29,546 nt of DNA, taken from NCBI RefSeq assembly GCF_000485595.1, contig NW_014577728.1, positions 147,056 to 176,601 on the forward strand. Direction: 5' to 3'. The stretch is from Priapulus caudatus (lineage: Eukaryota; Priapulida; Priapulimorpha; Priapulimorphida; Priapulidae). The notes under the pieces were generated by a model. It did no database searches and was not told the origin of the DNA. It saw nothing but the letters and a program-made list of their open reading frames with translations. This document shows positions 16,365 to 25,750 of this stretch, piece after piece. A program made the translations under genes and the position numbers. How positions within the stretch are numbered: position 1 is the stretch's first letter; each line of letters opens with the position of its first letter.

Positions 16365-18450
16365 CTGCAAATAAGTTTACCGCAGTCTATACGCAACTTG
16401 AAACGACCATAAACACGAAGAATACATCATGCCTACAATCTGTGACACGATGCAGATGTCATTAACCGAAATGCAGAAACGTTCAAGTGAATTTATGCAG
16501 TGTACGTGAATTACTCATGACATTCGCACTTTTATTTAATGGTTGCTACCGCTTCAAGCTGATTTATCACCAGTGAAACCACCACCAGCCCTATAGCACG
16601 AGAAAATGGACAAAGGTATATTCGCATTGTGTCGTTTTGTGTGTTTCGGGATGCACGTTTACCCCTTTCTCAATAGTTGAATTTCTTCTTATCGCCGTAA
16701 TAGAGATTGCGTCAACTTGCGTGAATTTGAAAACCAATATTCTGATTTTACTAGGCATATCGTGACCGGTCGTAAACAGTTCGTCCACCAGGTGGCGCAA
16801 CGTCATCTGATTCTAAACGCTAAGCCGATTTTGACGAACAGGCTCGGCCACGCAACTTGACAAGGACTGTGGGCGGTCGGCAACAGTCGCAGTGGAAAGC
16901 TCTATGATTACACAGAGTGCGTGACTATTAGACGCTAGCCACGCTTCATGTAGGTTAATTGCGTTTCTCAAAATATTCACGCAATTAGCTCCCGTGATTG
17001 CGCAGGTGATGGGCCGAACATCGTCTAAACTGGTACCATCTCGCTTCATCTTGTTAGTGGATTAATTGAAGTGAATAATTATATAGGGTGCCAGTCTAAG
17101 GTGTATCATCACATCCTACTTGATGACTGTCATTAACTGCCACATTACAGAAAACCGGTCGTTCCCCAGGCAAGATACAGCTGAGCCAGAAGTTATCTGA
17201 CATGTTCACTAGTAGAGGGCAGCACCGATCACATTCTCAATTCCCCCAGTCAGGGATCGATACGAAGCAAAGGAATCTACTGCGGACAACTGGTTGGGAA
17301 GTCGTGTAACTATCGTTATGCTCAGCATAGCAACACCGTCGGTGAGATTGAAAATATATTCAGCCTTTTTCGCACTGCTACCACATATCCGCAGTAAATA
17401 AATTGGATGTGTCTTATTCGTAAATGGAAAATGGCAGAGCGATTGCAGCTTTAACCGACAGTGCGGACAAAGGAAAAACGCTATATTTTGTCACCATAAT
17501 CTACGTGGATTTCATTGCCGCAACGACGTGCCTATGAGATGTTTCACAGAAACTCGCAGATAAACAAAACATTCAGTTGGCAATATCTAGCAGAAAACGC
17601 CCCCCCCCCCGCGCTATAGCACAAGAATCATAACCACGTTGTACAATTGGCTGCTGGGTGGCGCCACTGGTGACGTTTGAAGCGTTGGAACGATACACAA
17701 ACGTTAGCAACGCGGCAACACTATCGCATTGAAATAGCTTCAAGGTTATCTCGACCATATCCGGCATGTTTACACAGTCCTAGTACAAATTTGGACAGAG
17801 CGAGCTAAGCCGCCTAGAGCTAGGTTCAATTTTAAACTTCTCGCACCACGGTTGTGTATAGGCTGTAGGCTTCAGTAGTCAAACAGTGTACACCCAGGGG
17901 TTATAACCTATGCTTATAATCGAAACCACCGCCTTGCTTTATTCTCATTTATTTTAATAGCTTTAGCCAAAATATCAAGGCTAGTTTACGTGCCCCTGCG
18001 CGCGAGCAATCGCGTGCGTGTGCGTGCATGCACGTTTGGGAATAAAAATCAAAAATTAAAAACGGAGAAGAAACTGTAATTTTTGCGAAACGTCAGCAAT
18101 TTCAGTCTGTCACCACAACTGAGAAAACCAAAAGGCGTTCGGTGAGTGGCACAACTGACATTCACACTTTATGCAATGCGTGACGGAAAATTTTCGTCGG
18201 CTGCGAAAACTAACAATATTTAGATTTTGCGGTTAATATAAGAGTTTAGAGAAGAATGGATGTTACTGTTTTGCGCGTCAGTTCAGTAGACGGTGAACAA
18301 GGTAGCGCACGTAACGACAGCCTAGTTTTAATGGTTGGAAATTAGCAACTGGTTGTGTCGTCCCCTTTTTGTCACAAATTACTACTTGCTTAAAAAAACC
18401 GGTGATTGGGTCACGTCTATTTATTTGCGCACAATTAGAGCTTGGCCCGC
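16365..18450. other. probable dystrobrevin intron or upstream DNA, no exon found
   Basis: No exon encoding the expected upstream dystrobrevin segments was seen. The stretch contains a CCACCAGGTGGCGCA motif (16785-16799), a GGGTGGCGCCACTGG motif (17656-17670), a C-run near 17600, and otherwise unremarkable sequence. Open frames here carry no family features. Confidence 0.5.
16785..16799 (+). promoter_or_regulatory. CTCF-like site
   Basis: CCACCAGGTGGCGCA agrees with the bilaterian CTCF consensus CCRSYAGRKGGCRSY at 14 of 15 positions. It lies about 420 bases upstream of the first visible dystrobrevin exon. Binding is inferred from sequence alone. Confidence 0.5.
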
Positions 18451-18811
18451 CTGCGAAATTTTTTTTCCCAAACGGTATAACATAGCGAAGAATTTAGCGC
18501 CTTCTGATTGGCTGCTTCGATTTGCTTTGCCTTTGACAAGAGAACAAACGCCCATTTGTAAATGTTTGTTTGAGTTTATGACCGCTAGATAAGTACGTTT
18601 TCTGATGTATTTTCCATGAAAAACGTATCTTTTCCTCATTAATATAACATATAATATCACTATAATTGCAATTCTTTCTGCAAATGTGTTATTTTCATCT
18701 CAATCTTAAGTTATGAGAGCCAGAGAGGGTCTGGGCTCTCGTGATATTACATACGTACGTATGTACAAGCACTCGTAGTGCTTCGTCGCAGGAGGAAGGA
18801 GCGAAGGGCTA

Positions 18812-18940
18812 CCACAGTACTATACTAGAGCTACGACGGTACTATAGTACTAGGGCTACGACGGTACTATAGTACTAGGGCTACGACAGTACTATAGTAC
18901 TATAGTACTAGGGCTACGACAGTACTAGAACTATACGTAC
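18812..18940. repeat. tandem repeat of GGGCTACGACGGTACTATAG units
   Basis: Units of about 25 bases containing GCTACGAC(G/A)GTACTATAGTACTA occur four to five times. A related inverted piece (GTCGTAGTACTAGTAGTAAC) appears just right of the N gap at 19532-19551, consistent with the surrounding palindrome. Confidence 0.8.
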
Positions 18941-19256
18941 TCGTACTCGTTGCATGACGCTAGTAGTAATGAATACGAAGAAGGCGACGAGCGACTCACG
19001 TCGTATTTCTTATCAGGCCGGTGTTAATAGAATATCGCACTGCCTTTATTAATCAGGTCGGACGATTGTATGGTATGTACGTCTAGCCGTTATAAATAGG
19101 ACATGTCGTACGCCTCACGGGTAAAGGCTTCGTCGTCCTCGGCAAATGTCGGCTGTAAACAATTGCCGCAGCGAATATCGCGCTACTAATCGAACTATGT
19201 GACATTTCACTTGTTTCGCACTCACTTCATACCTCCTTGCCTTATATGCGCTACAC

Positions 19257-19328
19257 ACAACACGCGCACGCGCACGCCGCACGCGCACGCGCACGCGCAA
19301 CACGCACACGCCACACGCACAGCACAGA

Positions 19329-19395
<67 letters not shown>

Positions 19396-19489
19396 AGAGA
19401 GAGAGAGGAGAGAGAGAGAGAATACACACACGCGTCGCGCACACACACACGCACACACTCTCTCTCACACTCACGCACGCACGGACGCC
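19257..19489. repeat. AC/CG and GA microsatellites at the assembly gap
   Basis: CACGCGCACGC units (19257-19320), a GA-rich tract (19325-19422) and CACACACG sequence run up to the N run that starts at 19490. These tracts probably caused the assembly break. Confidence 0.95.
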
Positions 19490-19514
19490 NNNNNNNNNNN
19501 NNNNNNNNNNNNNN
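19490..19514. other. assembly gap (25 N)
   Basis: A run of 25 undetermined bases. The length is likely a placeholder, so distances across it are unreliable. Confidence 0.99.
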
Positions 19515-20092
19515 TTACTAGTACGGTAGTGTCGTAGTACTAGTAGTAACCTAGTGTTTAACCCTGAGCAGTCAGCTGAAACGTAAACTATCGGACACGG
19601 CACGAACATAACAGAACTCGGGCATGCTATAACTATAGTCTATATAGCCTAGATCCTCTCATAACTTAAGAATTAAGATGAAATAAAACATTTGCCACAA
19701 AGAATTGCAATTATAGTAATATTATATGTTATAATAATGAGTAAAATATGTGTCTTTCATTGAAAATAACATCAGAAAACTTATACTTATCTAGCGGTCA
19801 TAAACCAAACAAACATTTTTTACAAACGGCGTTTGTTTCGCTTGTCTTGAAGGTTTCTACAGTCAAGCAAATCAGTCAAGAAACGGCATGATATTTGGGT
19901 TAATTTACTCAAACCATTGTTTAAAGAAAACATACTCAAAAACTTTAACCTAACTTACAGAAGTTCGGGAAGTTTTTGTAGATAATTGGGGATTTTGCGT
20001 ACAAGTCATGGAGGCTGACATCTTGCCAATTCAGCCAATCAGAAGGCGCCTAAATCCTTCCTATGTTATACCGTTTGGGAAAAAAATTTCGC

Positions 20093-20642
20093 GGCCCGCC
20101 TCGCTCAACACTCGCGCACAACCGCCTTGCCAAGCCAATTAATTTAAACACATCAGCACATCACTAGCGCCTATCTATCGCCGCAAACGCCTTCTATTCC
20201 ATTATGAAACAAAATGAGCGCTATCACCGCTTATAGCTGGACTTCGCAATCTCCGCACGTAACGCCTGCATGCGTATGTGACGCAATAGACGGTGTCACG
20301 CAGTTTTAATTTCCGCTCTCCTCCGCACGGAGTCAATAGATGGCAATTAACTGCGGCTCTGCTGCAGTTTTACGGTCCGTTCTGCAAACGGGAAATAACA
20401 ACTAATCAAACACTGCAAGTGAGGGCTATGTATCTCGGCCTGGCCAAGTTCTGCTACTCATAGAAATGCACGCGCCACCGTGTGTTTCCACAACACGAAA
20501 GCTCAGGCTGCGACAGAGCTGCGAAGGAAACCCAAACAGGGCTGTCGCCAGCAGGACGCGGTGTGCGTCGTCACGAAAGCAAACCGCGGCAGTAGTCGCG
20601 CGACATTACGTATTACGTGCACGCACGCACGCACGCACGCAC

Positions 20643-20685
<43 letters not shown>

Positions 20686-20745
20686 TCTACTGGCAAACGT
20701 CAAGCGGGTTTACTGTGCTTTGCTCCCCTTCTCGTCGAACCCTAG
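20093..20745. other. sequence upstream of the plus-strand exon, with AC microsatellite
   Basis: No supported exon. A GCAC/CA microsatellite occupies about 20620-20684, followed by the pyrimidine tract of the putative splice acceptor. Confidence 0.55.
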
Positions 20746-21053
20746 AGATGAAGGTACGACGAACACAGTATGTTAACGCGTTGTGGACACGTGCCTGGAC
20801 AGCATCTCCTGGGTACGGTTTATCACTAACCGATTATGGGTGGTCTCTGAAGGACAACCTATTGAAGCCAACATGGTTCGAAGGTCCGGCCGTACCAGAG
20901 AGCTTATTTAAAAATGTCAATAACAACCCAGAAGACATGGAGGTTGAAGGTGACAGAACATATTCCGAGATGGAAGTACTGAGCGATTCAGATGGTGAAG
21001 CATGGCGTGATGAAGACTCTGATGTGGAGGTGGAAGACGGGGAGTTCTTGTAG
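20746..21053 (+). CDS. terminal exon of an uncharacterised plus-strand protein (partial)
   Basis: A coding segment ending in a TAG stop at 21051-21053. A pyrimidine-rich tract and AG at 20744-20745 (CCTTCTCGTCGAACCCTAG) look like a 3' splice site, so this is probably a last exon. Alternatively it could be a short 101-residue protein starting at the ATG at 20748. The residues RRTQYVNALWTRAW followed by DYGWSLKDNLLKPTWFEGPA and VPESLF resemble a domain I recall from many uncharacterised invertebrate proteins (Y-x-x-x-x-W...GW...W-x-x-G-x-x-P), some linked to mobile elements. In those a cysteine-rich segment follows. Here it is replaced by a strongly acidic tail (SDSDGEAWRDEDSDVEVEDG). The open frame extends upstream through an AC microsatellite, which I do not regard as coding. 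Function unknown. Confidence 0.5.
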
Positions 21054-21219
21054 GAAACAACAAATTTTATAGAATGCTACGATCCAAAGTTTGGTCTATA
21101 TACAGCTCTAATATTAGAGCAATATGATAAATGACATAAAACATGATGGTTTGAACTAAATTTGATAGTTCATTATTAAAATGGGTTTTGATATACTTGA
21201 GTACTGAATGTAAATGAAG

Positions 21220-21225
21220 AATAAA
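21220..21225 (+). promoter_or_regulatory. first polyadenylation signal of the plus-strand exon
   Basis: AATAAA about 165 bases after the stop codon at 21053, in AT-rich sequence typical of a 3' untranslated region. A second AATAAA lies at 21315-21320, followed by a T/G-rich stretch (CTTTGTGTTAATACGTTGTG). The second has the better downstream element. Their presence supports real 3' untranslated sequence after the exon. Confidence 0.5.
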
Positions 21226-21329
21226 AAATGTTTAATTTCTGGATTGCTAAATTGGGAGGCAATAATGTGATTTGGAATTGTAAATGTATGCCATATGATG
21301 TTTAATTTTATAGAAATAAAATACCTTTG

Positions 21330-21706
21330 TGTTAATACGTTGTGATGATGACATTGTGAGTAATATTTTTATTTTTATTTATTTGCTGTGTGGCTTCATG
21401 AGAGAAACTGTTCAGGTGATTTTTCTTGTCTGCATGATTTTGAAGACACTTCTTCTTTTTCTTCCTTCGCATTATTAGTCCCACTCACGTGGGGTCGCTG
21501 CAGTGGACTATACTGTATATATAACCACTATATATACACTGTATATGAGAAATAAAAGTGTTGAGAAGAAGTGCTTAATATAAGGGAATAATGTTTCATC
21601 AAATCAATGTGTTGTACATTCGAGATTTGTTGAAAGATTCTATTCTGCAAATTAACAACATAAAAAGAAAAGGTAGAGAAGCAAAGCTGACCGATGGATC
21701 AGTGGT
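21330..21706. other. downstream of the plus-strand exon
   Basis: AT-rich non-coding sequence with a small TATA-rich hairpin (about 21508-21546, GTATATATA against TATATATAC). Nothing else was recognised. Confidence 0.5.
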
Positions 21707-22215
21707 TTCCTCTCCAGTTAATCAGAAGTAGATAATAGACTATTATCTACTTCTGAGCTAATCTATCTAAATAATGAAGGCCCGGGTGGGGGCCGTTAGG
21801 GGCGTCTGGTGGGCACACCCAACTACTGAATTATTCTGGCAGTGGCCGGCCATTCACGATACCTGAGACTAAGCCGAACATTTCCCAGTGGGTTCCAAAA
21901 GGTTTCCTTTCTAGCTAATCTAGCTCAATTTGGGGGTATCGGTTTTTTAGGTCTGGCGCATGCGCCCCACCACTAAAAAATTCTGGCAGTGTCCATTCCT
22001 GATACCTGGGACCATGCTGAACATTTTCCAATAGGTTTCATGGGGTTTCCTCTCCAGCTAATCTAGCTCAATTTTGGGGTGCCTTTCAAATGACCCCACT
22101 GACCACACCCACCAGCGGCTGCCCGCCAGACTTACATTTCATTACATGGATATGTACACGAATCATTGCTATATGCATAAAAATTGGTTTCCTTTCCAGC
22201 TAGGCTGACCCCCCT
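21707..22215. repeat. four-copy degenerate repeat headed by GGTTTCCTCTCCAGCTAATC
   Basis: The motif GGTTTCC(T/C)(T/C)T(C/T)(C/T)AG(C/T)TAA occurs at about 21706, 21900, 22047 and 22187. Shared blocks lie between copies (ATTCTGGCAGTG, GATACCTG-GACCA-GC, GAACATTT-CCA-T-GGTT). Spacings vary from about 140 to 194 bp. Confidence 0.7.
21722..21756. repeat. perfect 17-bp-arm hairpin
   Basis: TCAGAAGTAGATAATAG, one central A, then CTATTATCTACTTCTGA. The arms are perfectly complementary with a one-base spacer. It sits inside the first copy of the repeat at 21707. Confidence 0.9.
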
Positions 22216-22600
22216 GGGCTCCCGGTCTATCAATTATTGACAGGGAGCGTCCCGGCCCTCGATATATATATATATATGTGCTGTACGATGATGACGTGAT
22301 GAATACGGCTTGCTCTCACGAAAATAGAATTAGAATCGCGCGCCGTGCATTACACCAATACTCGGGCCGGTCCCCGTAGCACGTACAACATGGTCAGCTA
22401 ATCACGGGAGTGCATACTGAGAGAGACAATCACTGAGCGCCTACAACACACGTGCAGCACAACTATAGAAGGGAGTAAGCGTCGAAGCCCGCGGATAAGT
22501 CAGCCCGTATAGGCAGTGCTACCGCAGTGCGAGGCGCTTCTGTCGCGAAGTGCACCCACCATACAGCAGCTTGTGAATAACACGACTTACTGACAAACAC
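22216..22600. other. unrecognised sequence
   Basis: Contains a TA run at about 22261-22277 and unique sequence. No gene was seen. Confidence 0.5.
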
Positions 22601-22828
22601 ACTATCCCCAGCAAAATACAGTACTCTCTGTAAAAGATACTATCCTCAGCAAAATACAGTACTGTCAGCAAAAGAGACTATCCCCAGCAAAATACAGTAC
22701 TGTCAGCAAAAGATACTATCCTCAGCAAAATACAGTACTGTCAGCAAAAGAGACTTTCCCCAGCAAAATACAGTACTGTCAGCAAAAGATACTATCCCCA
22801 TCAAAATACAATACTCTCAGCTATAAAC
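22601..22828. repeat. 38-bp tandem repeat, six copies
   Basis: Unit ACTATCCYCAGCAAAATACA followed by GTACTGTCAGCAAAAGAK, starting at 22601. Copies ending in GAT and GAG alternate, suggesting a 76-bp higher-order unit. Degenerate CAGCAAAA-containing sequence continues to about 22980. Confidence 0.92.
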
Positions 22829-22993
22829 ACTACTTCGTAACCAAAAGACACCACCTCGTAGCAAAAGGCATTGCCTCGTTACAATCAGACAATGAGCTGA
22901 TCTCCCAGCAAAATGCAAATTCTTTACAAAGAAACCATATCGTCTCGACGATAACACCACATACCAGCAAAATACGCTACTTATTAGTAATCA

Positions 22994-23545
22994 GTTAGAG
23001 AGCGGAAGGGAAATATGATCAAGGTCAAGGTAAAGGTCAAATAAAGGTCGTAGTGGCCTGGTTTTGGTAGCGCTAGGTCAATTAGGGGCCGAGTTAGAGA
23101 GCGGAAGGGAAATATGATCAAGGTCAAGGTAAAGGCCAAATAAAGATCGCAGTGACCTGGTTTTGGTAGGCTGCCCACCTTCTCCCCAAGATGTGTAAGT
23201 ATACCAAGTTTGGTCACGTTAGGTCAATTAGGTGTCGAGTTAGAGAGCGGAAGGGAAATATGATCAAGTTCAATGTAAAGGTCAAATAAAGGTCGCAGTA
23301 ACATGGTTTTGGTACGCTGCTCAGCTTCTCCCCAAGATGTGTAAGTATACCAAGTTTGGTCACGTTAGGTCAATTAAGGGTCGAGTTAGAGAGCGGAAGG
23401 GAAATATGATCAAGATCAAGGTAAAGGTGAAATAAAGGTCGCAGTGACCTGGTTTTGGTACGCTGCCCACCTTCTCCCCAAGATGTGTAAGTATACCAAG
23501 TTAGGTCACGTTAGGTCAATTAGGGATCGAGTTATAGAGCGGAAG
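22994..23545. repeat. 146-bp tandem repeat rich in AGGTCA half-sites
   Basis: Units start GTTAGAGAGCGGAAGGGAAA at 22994 (shortened to 99 bp), then 23093, 23239, 23385 and 23531 (truncated). The full period is exactly 146 bp. Each full unit contains ATGATCAAGGTCAAGGTAAA, GGTCAAATAAAGGTCGCAGT, GACCTGGTTTTGGTACGCTG and CACGTTAGGTCAATTA. Confidence 0.95.
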
Positions 23546-24200
23546 GGGAATTCTCTGCAGCGGATTGAGCGGCGGCGGCGGCGGCTGAGGAGACATGAAA
23601 CCATAGTATCCCCGCCGACTTCGTCGTGGGGAATACAACAAGCGAAGGACACCACCCAGCCATCCTGAGAAACCGTGTCACTGGAACGACCTCAAGAGAA
23701 AGTGTGACGCAGCGTGCACCTGGTGTCACATCGTTTTTTATATCCAAACCAGGGTTAAAATTTTGTAAAAAACTGTTGCGATTTTATCCCCATCATCAGC
23801 CGAGGCACGTCGCGCGCCGACAAGAAACCGTGGCACCAGGGCAGAAGTGAAGGTGTGACACAATGGCAGAGTGACAGTTTAGCACCTAAACAAGGCCGAG
23901 AGAAACACGTCACAGTTGAAGAACAAACAACAAACGCCGTCAACAAATGTGACTTTGTGACCTATGAGAACATGAATCGAACTGCTGCGATTCCCACACC
24001 AGATTCAAGGACTTCTAGAACCTTCCGCCGATGTTCCCACACCAGATGCAAGAACTTCGAGAACCTTCTGCCGCCATTCCCACGCCGGAGCGAGAAGCCT
24101 ATCACCTTCAGTTATCCATAAAATATTGGAGATGACGACACGTCTTGCACCACCATTGTCAAGAAGGCCTTGACCACGCTCGGGCCAAGCATGCCACCAG
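23546..24200. other. non-coding sequence, possibly LTR or internal retroelement DNA
   Basis: No domain was recognised. Similar blocks recur (AGTGTGACGCAG at about 23700, GGTGTGACACAATGG at about 23850; CCCACACCAGATTCAAGGAC and CCCACACCAGATGCAAGAAC near 23995 and 24037). This region may belong to the possible LTR whose promoter begins at 24205. Confidence 0.4.
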
Positions 24201-24204
24201 ATAC

Positions 24205-24241
24205 ATAAATACCGACCGATTTGAACAGAGAGATCATCAGT
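24205..24241 (+). promoter_or_regulatory. TATA box plus initiator
   Basis: ATAAAT at 24205-24210 and the sequence ATCATCAGTTC, with TCAGT at 24237-24241. The distance from TATA to the likely start base is 31-34, the normal core-promoter spacing. A 44-residue open frame (24261-24395) with a hydrophobic N-terminal half, MALSTTALLVTISLLLLSPA, follows, but there is no other support that it is translated. Confidence 0.45.
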
Positions 24242-24479
24242 TCCACGGTGCCTGACAGTTCATGGCGCTGTCAACAACCGCACTGCTCGTCACCATCTCG
24301 CTGCTACTGCTCTCACCTGCTCTCGTTACCGTCACCGTCGCCACCGGACATCTCTCGCTGAGGACCTGCCTACTGCCTATAGCTTTAGTGCAATAGCACA
24401 CGTATCTACTGTTCGCGAGCCTGCTAACACTATACGATCACACGTGCATGTTATACGTGACATGCGAGCTTTGTTATAC

Positions 24480-24499
24480 TGGTGCCGTGACCAGGGTTC
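24480..24499 (+). mobile_element. primer-binding-site-like sequence, possible solo or truncated LTR
   Basis: TGGTGCCGTGACCAGGGTTC is complementary to a plausible tRNA 3' end (GAACCCTGGTCACGGCACCA, with terminal CCA and a GAACC from the T-arm). It sits about 240 bases after the TATA/initiator pair, where the end of an LTR would be. The TGGTGCC start resembles the site in the LTR element at 2846. No gag/pol sequence follows, and no second LTR was seen. The preceding bases TTATAC do not end in CA. Confidence 0.35.
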
Positions 24500-24607
24500 A
24501 TACACAATTCTGCTCAAGAGCACAGCATCCAGTCCCACAAGGCGACTTCCCGTGCGGTTAGCTAAGCAATGCCGGCATCACGAGTGAAGAAACGCATCAC
24601 AAATGCC

Positions 24608-24716
24608 ACTATAGTCTAGTCTACGATCGTCAAGCATATGATCATCAAGTCTATGATAGTCTAGTCTACGATAGTCTAATCTACGATCGTCTAGACTACG
24701 ATAGTCTAGTCACGCC
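24608..24716. repeat. 15-bp tandem repeat, about seven copies
   Basis: Units such as TCTACGATAGTCTAG and TCTACGATCGTCTAG, each nearly self-complementary. The left-hand copies are more diverged (TCATATGATCATCAAG-like). Confidence 0.85.
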
Positions 24717-24719
24717 GCA

Positions 24720-25745
24720 TTTAAAGCAGGAGCCGATTAGGTCCTTCCATTAGTTGATTACGTCAAGTGAATACGCGTGCCTGATTACTGCGGCTAATGC
24801 GATCAAGGGTTGACTCCTCGCACGCTACCGTCTGCTGGCTCGAGCGACATTCCCGACTAACTCACGATCGTGGTTGCATTTGCACTCTGACACATCGCAG
24901 ACTGTCACTATAGTGAGGAGTTAGTCGAAAGAGAAAACCTTGCAGAAATAGCCTACGCGATCCGCACATGTCTACGCTGTTATCGTGTGCCTACATGACG
25001 GGCATTCCCGCACACTGCGACGAGATGCAACTGCCGCGCGCAGACAGCTCTTGCGTCGTAATGAGTAATTATGCGCCTCATTACGACGACAAGCAAACAG
25101 CTGCGTAGCAATTTCGGCGATTATAACTCGACGCCAAATATTTGCGCTCGCAGCACAATTATCTTCGCAGCAGCTTTGATGACGGTGCGATGCGGCCCAT
25201 AATTAAGCTTCATTGTGTGTGATGATGAGTTACGTCACAATCGGCCATGCAGATAGAGGGGAAGGCATCTCTAAGATCACAATCCATGCTGCGCGCTCGC
25301 AGAGTTCCTTACAAAAGCGGCGTAGACGCACGCAGTGATTATGGACCGAGGCGGGATATTACCATAAATGAGGACGCTACGTTAAAAATTCAAGATTAAA
25401 TATTGAAATAGTCACGGCGAATCATTACCATAATTGGAATAGAATAATGGCGAGGGATGCTTATAACAGGATTTCACGACAATAATAAATTTTTCATCCG
25501 ATTTGCAAAAAATTTAAAGTGATTGTGCCATATATGACGAGATCGCGCATATCTATCAAGTGGATTAGTTACAGCGCCACGCGCCAAACGAATTTGATAA
25601 AAACCGATCTTACTCTGCTAGTAATTATCACCTAAATCGATTACATCAGGAAAATGCGAAAAACTCAACTGCAAACCCAGTTTCCTGTGTAGAATCCACC
25701 TGAATTTAAACCGCTCTCCCAGATCATTCCCAACAGCAGCAGTCG
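24720..25745. other. unrecognised sequence with a hairpin
   Basis: A perfect 12-bp-arm hairpin lies at 25054-25088 (CGTCGTAATGAG, 11-base loop, CTCATTACGACG). A weaker inverted pair (CGACTAACTC near 24855, GAGTTAGTCG near 24918) lies upstream. No gene was seen. Confidence 0.5.
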
Positions 25746-25750
25746 TAACC

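Larger units (their letters stand above)
18452..20092. repeat. large inverted repeat around an assembly gap
   Basis: The left arm (18452-18719) is the reverse complement of the right arm (19656-20092). Shared blocks include TTCCCAAACGGTATAACAT, GCGCCTTCTGATTGGCTG, TTATGACCGCTAGATAAGT, TATAATTGCAATTCTTT and CTTAAGTTATGAGAG. The right arm carries about 160-170 extra bases (roughly 19870-20028). The 936-bp centre holds a tandem repeat, AC/GA microsatellites and 25 N. It could be a foldback transposon, a segmental inverted duplication or an assembly artefact. Confidence 0.85.

Noticed and set aside
16591-17049. Minus-strand frames just upstream of the first dystrobrevin exon, considered as further dystrobrevin exons
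   Set aside because: Their residues show no similarity to the expected linker, ZZ finger or EF-hand sequence, and no acceptor/donor pair with matching phase was found.
18335-18592. 85-residue plus-strand frame in the left arm of the inverted repeat
   Set aside because: The matching right arm does not keep the frame, because of indels and a 160-170-bp difference, so coding is unlikely.
19199-19537. Arg/Glu-rich frames running into the N gap
   Set aside because: They arise from AC and GA microsatellites and include undetermined bases.
20466-20745. Upstream extension of the plus-strand frame
   Set aside because: It passes through an AC microsatellite (His/Thr run) and precedes a good splice acceptor, so it is most likely intronic.
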